Shown here piece by piece: positions 19,318-28,248 of a stretch of 64,000 nt of DNA (position 1 is its first letter; each line of letters starts with the position of its first letter). The position numbers and the translations under genes were made by a program. Source of the stretch: Selenihalanaerobacter shriftii. Lineage in GTDB: Bacteria > Bacillota > Halanaerobiia > Halobacteroidales > Acetohalobiaceae. The notes under the pieces are model-generated. The model did no database searches, was not told the origin of the DNA, and saw only the letters and a program-made list of their open reading frames with translations. The DNA lies in contig NZ_FUWM01000006.1 of the NCBI RefSeq assembly GCF_900167185.1, positions 62,001-126,000 on the forward strand, written 5' to 3'.

Positions 19318-20232
19318 CTATAATATTAATCCTGCTTTTCCTAGCATAACTCCTATAATTAGTATTAAAAAGTATAACTCAAATTGAGTAATACTAAATA
19401 TTGATAATAATAAAGTTGAAAAAGAAAGAAACATCTCTGACCAAAGTACTAATTTCAACTGAGTATTTACTAATGGCCCAGTTACTTCTGTTATGAAAGG
19501 AACAATAGCAATTATTAAAGTACTTATAATTAATCGTAAAGTATATCTCTCATATACCCTCTTATTTGATAATAAGTAAGAAGATATCCAAATAACTAAA
19601 AATACAATTGGTACCCATGTAGTGATATATTGGGATAGTAATAAAGTTATTAATAATGCTAAAAAATATGTAAGCTTATCTTTGCCTCTTGTTTCATGAG
19701 GAATGATGATTTGTGCTAAAATAGCTCCTAAACCCAAGCTAGGTAACAATCCACCAGCCCTAGCCAGTTTATCTAAAAACTGAGCTGGAATAATCCCTAA
19801 TAAATTTCTTAAAATCGGAACAAAATTCATTAAAGTTAATATAAATATAAAGATCCCTACTTCAATCAACCACTGATTGACATCCGATTTTAAATTATTT
19901 ATTATCTCTTGTAATAGATAACTAATTATTAAAGCCAATGTTAAATTAATAAATAGACTAATATTATTAGTAATTAACGTTAATACAGTTGCTAATATAG
20001 CAACTGTATTAACGTATTTTAATCCAAAACTATTATTAAATAGGTTACTACCCCATATTAATTCTAAAAGAAGGCCTATATTAACTCCGGCTGATAAATT
20101 TCCTAATAATAAACCGCCTAATGGTGCAACTATAATAGGATGAAGCAAATACTTGAATTTTCCTTTTAAATTTCTTTCTAATAAATTAATTAAGCTAATT
20201 ACCAGACTTAAACTAAATAATTTTACAATCAC
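19318..20232 (-). CDS. Polytopic membrane protein resembling mannose-family PTS EIIC
   Basis: About 304 residues, with seven to nine hydrophobic segments. The segment GGLLLGNLSAGVNIGLLLEL and the following AILATVLTLI resemble the EIIC (ManY/SorA) signature. IPAQFLDKLARAGGLLPSLG resembles the later EIIC motif. No EIIA, EIIB or EIID gene lies nearby and no phosphorylation site would be expected in an EIIC. I start at a GTG six bases after AAGGGG; a TTG at 20238 abuts it. It lies between a PHP phosphatase and a sugar nucleotidyltransferase, so a role in carbohydrate or polymer transport is possible. Family assignment is moderate. Confidence 0.5.
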   Translation of the reverse strand: MIVKLFSLSLVISLINLLERNLKGKFKYLLHPIIVAPLGGLLLGNLSAGVNIGLLLELIWGSNLFNNSFGLKYVNTVAILATVLTLITNNISLFINLTLALIISYLLQEIINNLKSDVNQWLIEVGIFIFILTLMNFVPILRNLLGIIPAQFLDKLARAGGLLPSLGLGAILAQIIIPHETRGKDKLTYFLALLITLLLSQYITTWVPIVFLVIWISSYLLSNKRVYERYTLRLIISTLIIAIVPFITEVTGPLVNTQLKLVLWSEMFLSFSTLLLSIFSITQFELYFLILIIGVMLGKAGLIL

Positions 20233-20300
20233 TTTCAACCCCTTACTTAAAAACTAATAACTTTTCATTTACCTATTAATCTGTTTTGAATTAATTCTAT

Positions 20301-20319
20301 AAAGACTTGAAAAGTCCTT
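20301..20319 (-). terminator. Weak hairpin after the nucleotidyltransferase fusion gene
   Basis: On the minus strand a six- to seven-pair stem (AGGACTT with AAGTCTT) and a 3-base loop, with a poor T tract. It may weakly separate the fusion gene from the EIIC-like gene. Confidence 0.3.
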
Positions 20320-20340
20320 CTTAAAAATTTTTAGATAAAT

Positions 20341-22809
20341 TTATTGTAACTGAATTTCATTAATCATACTTGTATATTCATCATTTAATGCTGTAGCTCT
20401 TTTAATAGTATCTGCTTCTGTATAAACGTGAAATATAGGGTCTTCAGAATCAGGCAATATTAAAGTCCAACCATCATCATGATAGACCTTAACACCATCT
20501 ATTAATTCTATATTCTCTTCAGGGGTCTGCTCAATTAAACTACGCATTACCTTTCCTTTGTCTTCCCAAGGACACTCTATTGCTTCTTTTGTTCTATGAA
20601 ATTCAGGAATTGCATCAATTAATTCAGATAATTTCACCTCTTCTTTAGCTAAAAATTCTAAGACCTTAACTAAAAATAGTAACCCATCCCCAACTATCGG
20701 CAAGGAATCTATATTTTTACCATTCGATAAATCATACTCTAACATCTTCATTAATAATTCTTTATCTTGGGCTTTAGTCCAAGTCACTTCTGCACCATAT
20801 TCTTTTGCTATATCCTCAATAATTCCAGGTGCTGTTATAGGGATAAATATTTTTTTAGCTCCATTTTCTAAATCAATCACAGATCTTATTACTTCATTAA
20901 ATTCTTGACTAATTAACTCTCCTCTATCTGTAACTAAAGTAACCTCTCCACCACTATGATCTAAAATAAACCCTAAGGCTATATTTTCATCTTCAAACAT
21001 ATTTAAAATCAAATCCTGTTTTTGTAATCTTTCATTAAAACTTAATGGTCTTGACCGCTCAGATTCATAATTTGTCTTGACTAAACTACAGTTTATTTTT
21101 GAAGCTAGTGGTGTTAAAATATCATCTAAATTATCTTGATCATAATCAGCTACTATCCTATACTCTTGTCCTTTAATCAAGTTAGTATTTACTATATTAT
21201 ATAAACGATCTAAATATAAGTCTACCATCTGTGGAATGATATCCACTTCACCTACAGCATCCAGATCTGCTCGTTGAAAATCCTCTCTAAAAAAGACTTT
21301 TTCAATTCCTTTTTCTTCATCTCGAGATATATTTACTCCATATTCATTTAAAAACTCAATTACAGTATTTTGAGGGTCCTTTTGACATGCTCGAACATGA
21401 ATACCTCCTTCAGCTTCTAAAATTCTATCACTATATCTTGCTACTGGATTAGGCATTTCACCTATATCCCATACTCTAATTCCAGCCGACATTAAACCAG
21501 TAGCTACAGCTTGTTTAAGCATTTTAGACATATCATAAGTATCCGAGCTGACAGTAATTATAGTTTCATCATCTAACATAGCTCCATATGCAGTACCTAA
21601 TTTAGCAGCAAATTCAGGAGTTACTTCAATATTACTAATTCCTACTACTCCCTGATTGCCAAATAGTGTTCGTGACCATTCAGTCTCCCACACCAAACTC
21701 TTATTTAAAATAGTCGAGTCAGCCAATTCTTTATATGGCCAAACTTTAACATTAGGTTTAACCTTAGCTTTTTTACCTATAGTTGTTCCATCTCCAATTG
21801 CTGTTCCTTCAAACAAAGAAACATGATCTTTAAGATTAACATTATCACAGGTAACTGTTCCCCTTAGTTCAGACTTTTGATCAATAAAAGAGTTATTCCA
21901 AATAATACTCTTTTTAATCGAAGTATTATCCTTGATAATGTTATTATCACCAATTATAGATTCTTGTAAATGAACCCCATTCTTAATCTTGCAATTCTCT
22001 CCTATATAAAGCGGTCCGGTTAACTCTACATCATTGGACATTTCAGTTCCTTCTCCTACCCAAACCTGATTTTGAATCTGCTTGCCTGGTATATCAACTT
22101 CTACCTTACCTGCAATAATATCATAATGAGTCTGTCGATACTGATGTAAATTACCTATATCACACCAATATTTATCTGTTACATAACCATACATTGGTTC
22201 ATTAGCAGCCAACAATTGTGGGAATAAATCTTGACTAAAATCAAATTTTATTCCTTTTTCATAATAACTAAATATATGAGGATCTAAAATATAGATTCCA
22301 GTATTAACTGTATCACTAAATACTTCTCCCCAACTAGGCTTTTCTAAAAATTGAATTATCTCTCCCTCTGCACTAATCATAACTACTCCATATTCTAAAG
22401 GAATATCCTCTTGGGTTAAAACTAAAGTAGCTACTGAACTCTTATTCTGATGATAATTGATAGCCTTAGTCAAGTCTGCATCAGTCAAAGCATCTCCACT
22501 GATTACTATAAAGGGTTCGTCTAAAAATTCTTCAGCATTTTTAACACTGCCTGCAGTACCTAAAGGACTATCTTCTATATAGTAATGTAAATTAACACCT
22601 AATTCTGAACCATCACCAAAATAATCCTCAATCACCTGTGGTAAATAAAAAGTAGTCACCGCTATATCTCTAATCTGGTGACGTTTTAATAACTCAATTA
22701 TATGTTCCATAACCGGTTTATTCATAATCGGCACCATAGGCTTAGGACAATCACACGTTAATGGTCTTAATCTGGTTCCTTTTCCTCCTGCCATAATTAC
22801 TGCTTTCAC
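20341..22809 (-). CDS. Sugar nucleotidyltransferase / degenerate phosphomannomutase fusion
   Basis: 822 residues. Residues 1-230 form a nucleotidyltransferase with [34 protein letters not shown] and FLEKPSWGE. Residues about 250-360 are left-handed beta-helix hexapeptides ([26 protein letters not shown]). Residues about 375-820 follow the phosphohexomutase fold. The mutase site looks dead: the TASHNP loop reads HVRACQKDP, and the DGDGDR metal loop reads LDHSGGE. Related fusions are annotated as mannose-1-phosphate guanylyltransferase, and their mutase half is often atypical. GTG start, seven bases after GGAGG. Just downstream of a GT4 synthase, it may make the sugar donor for an alpha-glucan. 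Whether it uses GTP, ATP or UTP cannot be read. Confidence 0.85.
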   Translation of the reverse strand: MKAVIMAGGKGTRLRPLTCDCPKPMVPIMNKPVMEHIIELLKRHQIRDIAVTTFYLPQVIEDYFGDGSELGVNLHYYIEDSPLGTAGSVKNAEEFLDEPFIVISGDALTDADLTKAINYHQNKSSVATLVLTQEDIPLEYGVVMISAEGEIIQFLEKPSWGEVFSDTVNTGIYILDPHIFSYYEKGIKFDFSQDLFPQLLAANEPMYGYVTDKYWCDIGNLHQYRQTHYDIIAGKVEVDIPGKQIQNQVWVGEGTEMSNDVELTGPLYIGENCKIKNGVHLQESIIGDNNIIKDNTSIKKSIIWNNSFIDQKSELRGTVTCDNVNLKDHVSLFEGTAIGDGTTIGKKAKVKPNVKVWPYKELADSTILNKSLVWETEWSRTLFGNQGVVGISNIEVTPEFAAKLGTAYGAMLDDETIITVSSDTYDMSKMLKQAVATGLMSAGIRVWDIGEMPNPVARYSDRILEAEGGIHVRACQKDPQNTVIEFLNEYGVNISRDEEKGIEKVFFREDFQRADLDAVGEVDIIPQMVDLYLDRLYNIVNTNLIKGQEYRIVADYDQDNLDDILTPLASKINCSLVKTNYESERSRPLSFNERLQKQDLILNMFEDENIALGFILDHSGGEVTLVTDRGELISQEFNEVIRSVIDLENGAKKIFIPITAPGIIEDIAKEYGAEVTWTKAQDKELLMKMLEYDLSNGKNIDSLPIVGDGLLFLVKVLEFLAKEEVKLSELIDAIPEFHRTKEAIECPWEDKGKVMRSLIEQTPEENIELIDGVKVYHDDGWTLILPDSEDPIFHVYTEADTIKRATALNDEYTSMINEIQLQ

Positions 22810-22832
22810 ATAAATACCTCCTTAATTTTGAT

Positions 22833-24038
22833 TTATATTTTAGGTATTAATCCTTCATTTTTCCATGATGAACTCTGATATTCATCTAAGACCTGTTGAT
22901 AAACCTCTTTTGTTTTCCGGGCTATTCCTTGCCAACTATAATCTTCTACTGCCTTTCGATAACCTGTTTTCTGCAATGAATTAGCATAATCCTGATCGGT
23001 TAATAATTTAATTATCTTTTCAGCTAATGAGTTAGCATTACCAGGTAATGCCTTTAATCCATCTCTCCCATCTTCTATAATCTCATCTAAACCACCAACT
23101 CCTGAAACAACTACTGGTGTCTTGCTAGCCATAGCCTCTAGAGCAACAATCCCAAAGGGTTCATAAAGGCTAGGAAATACAGCAACATCGGCTACTTGAT
23201 ATAACCTTTCTTTCTCTTCTTCAGATATATATCCAGTAAAAGTAACATTATCTGCAATCCCAAAATTATAAACTTGAGACTTAAGTTCATCAAGCATAGG
23301 TCCTTTTCCGGCAATGACAAATTGAGTATCTGGAGTTGCTGATAAAATTTTTGGAGCAGCTTCTAATAAGACCTGTACTCCTTTTTCGCGTACTATTCTT
23401 CCAATAAAAAAGATTAAATTTCCATTAGTATACTTTTCTTTAAAATCCATTGGAACCTCAACATCATCAAATGTATCTAAATCAACCCCATTATTAATAA
23501 CATCTATCTTATCTTTAGGAGTTTGGAATAAACCATGAATTTCTTCTTTCATATATTGACTGCAACAGATTAATCGCCATGCTTCATAACCGATTAACCA
23601 TTCAACGTCATTAATATACTTTTGATGTGAATTATATATTCCATTATTTCTTCCTGATTCTGTTGCGTGAATAGTAGCTACTAAAGGTAAATGATGACTA
23701 TATTTTAGACTCTTACCAGTAAAACCCACTAACCAATCATGAGTATGAATTAAATTAAATTCATATTCATCTAATAAACTATTTGCTACTTCTAACAAAT
23801 TAAAATTAACTAACATTACCCAAGTCAAAAAATCTGGAGTCGAAATTTCAGGTTTATTCACACGATACACATTAACTCCTTCTTCTTGTTCATATCTATC
23901 TGCCTCTTCTCCACCTTGGGTTACTAAATGAATTTCTACTCCTTCCTCAACTAAAACTGTAGATAAATCATTAACATGACTAGCTAAACCACCAACACTA
24001 ATAGGTGGATATTCCCATGACACCATCAATACTTTCAT
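22833..24038 (-). CDS. GT4-family glycosyltransferase, glycogen-synthase-like
   Basis: 401 residues, GT-B fold. The N-terminal MVSWEYPPISVGGLASHV is the glycine loop of GT4/GT5 synthases. HTHDWLVG, DVINNGVDLDTF and FIGRIVREKGVQVLLEA follow, and the C-terminal SLYEPFGIVALEAM contains the E-x7-E donor-binding motif. Proteins of this type next to GH57 branching enzymes in thermophiles and anaerobes act as glycogen or maltose-1-phosphate synthases. It is divergent from the GH57 gene, sharing the 24039-24196 intergenic region, and 23 bases upstream of the nucleotidyltransferase fusion. The exact acceptor is unknown. Confidence 0.85.
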   Translation of the reverse strand: MKVLMVSWEYPPISVGGLASHVNDLSTVLVEEGVEIHLVTQGGEEADRYEQEEGVNVYRVNKPEISTPDFLTWVMLVNFNLLEVANSLLDEYEFNLIHTHDWLVGFTGKSLKYSHHLPLVATIHATESGRNNGIYNSHQKYINDVEWLIGYEAWRLICCSQYMKEEIHGLFQTPKDKIDVINNGVDLDTFDDVEVPMDFKEKYTNGNLIFFIGRIVREKGVQVLLEAAPKILSATPDTQFVIAGKGPMLDELKSQVYNFGIADNVTFTGYISEEEKERLYQVADVAVFPSLYEPFGIVALEAMASKTPVVVSGVGGLDEIIEDGRDGLKALPGNANSLAEKIIKLLTDQDYANSLQKTGYRKAVEDYSWQGIARKTKEVYQQVLDEYQSSSWKNEGLIPKI

Positions 24039-24196
24039 CTACTATTTCCCTCCAAGTTTTTAACTACTGTGTTTAAAAATTAATATTTCCAATCAAACTC
24101 TTTTTATTCGCTATCTTTTCATCAACTTAATGTATAAGTCAATTCCAAGTTAATCATATTAATATAAAGTAGAACCAAAATTGGGAGGTTGAAACT

Positions 24197-25816
24197 TTGG
24201 AAAAAGGATATTTATCTTTAGTATTACATGCACATTTACCTTATGTGCGACATCCAGAAAAAGAGGATATAATGGAGGAAGAATGGCTTTATGAAGCAAT
24301 TACTGAAACCTATATTCCTTTAATTAATATCTTCGATGATTTATTGGCAGATAATATAGACTTTAGATTAACTTTATCTATTTCACCACCTCTTCTATCA
24401 ATGTTAGCTGATCCATTATTACAAAAGAGGTATTTAAAACATCTTAATAATTTAATAGAATTAACAGAAAAAGAAATGGTCAGAACTAAAGACCAACCAA
24501 AATTTCATAAAATGGCCCAAAAATATGCTTATCTATTTAAAGAAGCACGTCATGTATTTGCAGAAAAGTATAATCGTAACCTAGTAAAAGCTTTCAAAAA
24601 ATTTCAAGATGCCGGCTGTTTAGAAATAATCACTTCCAGTGCTACTCATGCTTTTTTACCATTCTTCGATATTTATCCTGAAGCTATAAATGCTCAGATT
24701 AAAATTGCTCAAGATATCTACTATAAACATTTTGGTAAAAAATCTCCAGGAATCTGGTTGCCGGAATGTGGATATCAACCAGGACATGATAAGTTTTTAG
24801 CTAATCAAGGAATCAATTACTTTTTTACTGATACTCATGGTATCTTACATGCTGATACTAGACCAAAATACGGAGTCTATGCCCCAATATATACAGATTC
24901 AGGAGTAGCTGCTTTTGGTCGAGATTTAGAGTCTTCAAAGCAAGTTTGGAGTGCCCAAGAAGGTTATCCTGGAGATTATGACTATCGAGAATTTTATCGT
25001 GATATTGGATATGATCTTGATTATGACTATATTGAACCTTATATTCATCAAAGTGGAATTAGAAAACATACAGGAATTAAGTATCATCGCATCACTGGAG
25101 AGACAGATTATAAAGAACCATATAATCCACAATGGGCTACACATAAAGCAGATCTTCATGCTAATGATTTTATTTCAAATCGTCAAAAACAAGTGGAGTA
25201 TCTTACAAATAAGATGGATCGAAAACCTATTATTGTAGCCCCTTATGATGCTGAATTATTTGGACATTGGTGGTATGAAGGTATTGAATGGTTAGATCTT
25301 TTAATCCGTAAAATAGCCTGCGACCAAGACAGCATTGATTTAATTACACCTAGTCAATATTTAAATGAATACAAGACTAATCAAGTAACTACTCCTTCTT
25401 ATTCTAGTTGGGGACACAAGGGTTATGGAGAGGTCTGGTTAGAAAGCAATAATGATTGGATTTATCGTCATCTTCACTGGGCTACAGAAAAAATGATTGA
25501 AATAGCTAATCAATATCCTAATGCGTCTGGTTTAAAATATGAAGCACTTAATCAACTAGCTAGAGAGCTTTTATTAGCTCAAAGTAGTGATTGGCCTTTT
25601 ATCATGAAAACAGGCACTATGGTGGAATATGCAGGTAAACGAGTCAAGACCCATATAACCAGATTCAAAAGTCTTTATCAAGAAATTCAAGAAGAAAATA
25701 TTAATCACAATCTTCTAGAAAAAATCAAGAATTATGATAATATTTTTCCAGATATTGATTATCATATTTATCGTTCGGATAATATCTCTTCAGAACTACA
25801 AAAAGAATTAATATAA
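24197..25816 (+). CDS. GH57 1,4-alpha-glucan branching enzyme (DUF1957)
   Basis: 539 residues. Glycoside hydrolase family 57: N-terminal LVLHAHLPYVRHPE, then the nucleophile region WLPECGYQPGHDKF with Glu190, and the acid/base region APYDAELFGHWWYEG with Asp351. The C-terminal helical domain carries SSDWPFIMKTGTMVEYA. The length and the W/H pattern fit the branching enzyme subgroup rather than GH57 amylases. It introduces alpha-1,6 branches into an alpha-glucan in the cytoplasm. The start is a TTG eight bases after GGGAGG. It is one of only three plus-strand genes and is followed 30 bases later by a DUF4912 gene. Confidence 0.9.
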   Translation: MEKGYLSLVLHAHLPYVRHPEKEDIMEEEWLYEAITETYIPLINIFDDLLADNIDFRLTLSISPPLLSMLADPLLQKRYLKHLNNLIELTEKEMVRTKDQPKFHKMAQKYAYLFKEARHVFAEKYNRNLVKAFKKFQDAGCLEIITSSATHAFLPFFDIYPEAINAQIKIAQDIYYKHFGKKSPGIWLPECGYQPGHDKFLANQGINYFFTDTHGILHADTRPKYGVYAPIYTDSGVAAFGRDLESSKQVWSAQEGYPGDYDYREFYRDIGYDLDYDYIEPYIHQSGIRKHTGIKYHRITGETDYKEPYNPQWATHKADLHANDFISNRQKQVEYLTNKMDRKPIIVAPYDAELFGHWWYEGIEWLDLLIRKIACDQDSIDLITPSQYLNEYKTNQVTTPSYSSWGHKGYGEVWLESNNDWIYRHLHWATEKMIEIANQYPNASGLKYEALNQLARELLLAQSSDWPFIMKTGTMVEYAGKRVKTHITRFKSLYQEIQEENINHNLLEKIKNYDNIFPDIDYHIYRSDNISSELQKELI

Positions 25817-25846
25817 TAAAGTTCTGAAAAATAAGAGGTGAAAATC

Positions 25847-26707
25847 ATGAATTTTATAATCTATTCATTTATAGCAGCCATCCTAGGCATATTATTGCTT
25901 CAATTTGTTTGGATATCCAAACAAGATAAAGAATCTACCTATGAAACTGATGAAACAGTAGATGAACACCATGAAAAAACAAATAATATAATACAAAAAA
26001 CAGAACAACTTAACTCAAAAATTAAAGCAAATAAAGAAAACAATATTGAACCTAAAAACATAGGAAATAAATTAGCTGTTGATATGGAGGTATCTAAAGA
26101 ATTGAACAATAACCTAAACCACAGGAGATTTTCTCAAGAAAAAAACACCCCATCTATAGAAGGTGTAAAATTAAGCATGGAATTTTTTGATTCTTATGAT
26201 TATCCAGAATTAGCTGACTACAATTTAAAAACAAAATTTAATAAAAATCGTATTACTGCTCTAGTTCGTGATCCCTATTGGATTTATCTTTATTGGGAAG
26301 TAAATCAGTTATTTGAAGTAGATGGACAGACAATACTGAAAGTTTTAGATATTACTGCAAAAAATTACCCTCACTCTCCTCCTAATAGTGCTTCTATAAC
26401 AGAAGTAAATTTGGATGCACAAAATTGGTACTTAAAAGTACCTAAAGCTAATAGAAGGTATACTATAGAATTAGGAATTCAAAAGACTACTGGGAAATTC
26501 GAATTAATTGCTCGTTCTAATTATTTTACTACTCCTAGAGATAAACCATCAGATAAATTTGATCCAGAATTTATGACTATTGATGGAGTATTTAATTATA
26601 GTTATGATACTCTAGAATTTAATATAGGAAGCTCTCCGTTAGGTCAAGCAGGAGAAAAAGAAATAGGTCCTAATATAAGCTCATACACAATCATTGAGGA
26701 TTGGTAG
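25847..26707 (+). CDS. Membrane-anchored DUF4912 protein
   Basis: About 286 residues. One N-terminal transmembrane helix (about 3-22) is followed by a charged, low-complexity linker to about residue 85. The C-terminal DUF4912 domain has ITALVRDPYWIYLYWEV, NWYLKVPKANRRYTIELG and FTTPRDKPSDKF. DUF4912 proteins typically lie beside GH57 and glycogen-synthase-like genes in anaerobes and have no known activity; the beta-rich aromatic domain could bind carbohydrate. The ATG lies eight bases after GAGG; a GTG at 25838 is too close. The stop codon lies inside the following terminator hairpin. Confidence 0.8.
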   Translation: MNFIIYSFIAAILGILLLQFVWISKQDKESTYETDETVDEHHEKTNNIIQKTEQLNSKIKANKENNIEPKNIGNKLAVDMEVSKELNNNLNHRRFSQEKNTPSIEGVKLSMEFFDSYDYPELADYNLKTKFNKNRITALVRDPYWIYLYWEVNQLFEVDGQTILKVLDITAKNYPHSPPNSASITEVNLDAQNWYLKVPKANRRYTIELGIQKTTGKFELIARSNYFTTPRDKPSDKFDPEFMTIDGVFNYSYDTLEFNIGSSPLGQAGEKEIGPNISSYTIIEDW

Positions 26708-26735
26708 ATAATCTACCAATCCTTATTTTATTTTG
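26698..26735 (+). terminator. Terminator of the GH57-DUF4912 transcript, overlapping the stop codon
   Basis: Stem ggattggtagat/atctaccaatcc followed by ccttattttatttt. The TAG stop of the DUF4912 gene is in the left arm. Confidence 0.8.
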
Positions 26736-26755
26736 AAAATTTGATTATATAAAAT

Positions 26756-26793
26756 AACCCTTAATTATGCTATTAATAGCATAATTAAGGGTT
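26756..26793 (-). terminator. Terminator of the CBM25 gene
   Basis: A 38-base perfect palindrome beginning aacccttaattatgc. Read on the minus strand it is followed by a T-rich run, and it is 20 bases beyond the CBM25 stop. Together with the preceding hairpin it insulates the convergent transcripts. Confidence 0.75.
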
Positions 26794-26812
26794 AAAAAAT
26801 AAATATTAATAC

Positions 26813-27133
26813 CTACATTCCCTGATTTCCATTATGAACTTCATAACTCCAGTTATTACCATCATTATTATCCCAGTTCTCTGCACAATCCTTAAAACAG
26901 AAGTTAAACCGTTGTGTAGTATTCAACCTAACTGTAGTTTTGAAATCACCAGATGGAGCACGATTCATCCTTATTGTCTTCACATCTTGCCAACTTTGAT
27001 TCTGACCTACCCCAGCATGAAGATATACTTGTTGAGCTCCAGAACCTTTTAATAAACCGTTATACTCAACTGTTACGTGTTCACCAGTAGTAATAGGAGT
27101 TGGATTTACATTCACACCATCAACTTTATTCAT
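26813..27133 (-). CDS. Free-standing CBM25-type starch-binding protein
   Basis: About 106 residues that are essentially one carbohydrate-binding module. The pattern HVTVEYNGLL, VYLHAGVGQNQSWQDV, RFNFCFKDCAENWDNNDG, NNWSYEV matches CBM25/CBM53-type starch-binding domains, in which Trp residues stack on alpha-glucan. There is no signal peptide, no transmembrane segment and no catalytic domain. I start at the ATG of MNKVDGVN, 11 bases after AAGGAGG; an upstream ATG (27154) contains the ribosome-binding site. The protein should be cytoplasmic, unlike most CBM25 domains, which are parts of secreted amylases. Next to GH57 and GT4 genes, a role on stored glucan is plausible. Confidence 0.78.
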   Translation of the reverse strand: MNKVDGVNVNPTPITTGEHVTVEYNGLLKGSGAQQVYLHAGVGQNQSWQDVKTIRMNRAPSGDFKTTVRLNTTQRFNFCFKDCAENWDNNDGNNWSYEVHNGNQGM

Positions 27134-27245
27134 TCTTTTAATTACCTCCTTCATTTTAATTTATCTAAAGTATTGCTTTATAGAATTTATCTATATTATT
27201 TCTCTAATGTAGCATTTTATCAGAGGTAATTAATAGAAGTTATTA

Positions 27246-28130
27246 TTATTTATTATTGAAATTTAATAATTCTTTTTTATATTTGATTATAGTAGGAATA
27301 ATAATAATAATAGCCAAAGTAACTAAAATTACAATTAGCTTACTTGAAATTTTAGATTTTGATCCTACTGAATAAATCATAGCAAATTCACCATTCTTAA
27401 CATCATAACTACTTAATATTTCCTTTTGTTCTTTATCTTCAGGTACTAAAATATCTAATACATTAGGATTAAATTCAGTATCAGTACCACCACCAAATTT
27501 CCATTCGCTTACCTCTTTAACTACTGGTCGATAATTATCATAACTGAAACCATCTAATGAACCAACTAGCAAATAATACTTTGCAGCTTTTAAATCACCG
27601 ATTTTCTTTTTCGGTATACTAACTTGTATAGTCTGTTGGTCATCCAAAATTTGAACTTCAGCTTCCGATATATCTCCGTCTTTTGCTGTAGGCTTATCTT
27701 GATAATCAAAGACCTTTATATTCCATCCATTAATCTTAATTAATTTATTCCAAGGTGTATCTGGATCAAATTTAACATTTGCTCCTTTCTTAAATACATT
27801 GGTAGCTCCTCCTAAATCATTATCTATATATATTTGAACCAACTGATGACTAAAGCCATATTTAGCATGCCAAGGATTAGTTATAGATGTGAATTTTAAT
27901 TCAAATATATAATTAGAATCTACATCCTTTACTTTAAAGTTTAACAAATCAAATAATCCTTCAAAAGGAACAAACTGTTGACTAGTAGGATAAATATAGG
28001 TTCCCGGACCATATTCATCGCCTTGAGGATCAGTCATTTGAAACAAATAATTATCTTCGCCCATCACAGGATTATTCATTAACAGAACTATTAATAAACT
28101 AATTAATAATAATCCTACTCTTCTTTTCAT
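27246..28130 (-). CDS. Secreted, membrane-anchored protein with glucodextranase-C-terminal-like domain
   Basis: 294 residues. A signal peptide ends near NPVMGED. The domain reads MTDPQGDEYGPGTYIYPTS and then NPWHAKYGFSHQLVQIYIDND, resembling the C-terminal binding module of glucodextranase and related amylopullulanases. A C-terminal helix (about 262-282), followed by Lys residues, would anchor it in the membrane with the domain outside. No catalytic domain is present. It lies beside the CBM25 gene, so it may bind external or surface alpha-glucan. The ATG follows AGGAGG by eight bases. Domain call is good; function is inferred. Confidence 0.75.
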   Translation of the reverse strand: MKRRVGLLLISLLIVLLMNNPVMGEDNYLFQMTDPQGDEYGPGTYIYPTSQQFVPFEGLFDLLNFKVKDVDSNYIFELKFTSITNPWHAKYGFSHQLVQIYIDNDLGGATNVFKKGANVKFDPDTPWNKLIKINGWNIKVFDYQDKPTAKDGDISEAEVQILDDQQTIQVSIPKKKIGDLKAAKYYLLVGSLDGFSYDNYRPVVKEVSEWKFGGGTDTEFNPNVLDILVPEDKEQKEILSSYDVKNGEFAMIYSVGSKSKISSKLIVILVTLAIIIIIPTIIKYKKELLNFNNK

Positions 28131-28208
28131 CGCGGTACCTCCTAAATTTTAATTAACTCAATTTGATTAATCTTTATGAAAGAAGAGTATAAATTATTAT
28201 TATTAAAA

Positions 28209-28241
28209 TAAAAAAAGTCGACTTTAATTAAAGTCGACTTA
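28209..28241 (-). terminator. Terminator after hprK
   Basis: Aagtcgacttt/aaagtcgactt with an aatt loop, followed by seven Ts on the minus strand, eight bases past the hprK stop. Confidence 0.88.
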
Positions 28242-28248
28242 ATATAAT

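Noticed and set aside
24935-25238. Frames on both strands inside the GH57 gene
   Set aside because: The GH57 motifs on the main frame are complete; these are shadows with Ile/Met-rich composition.
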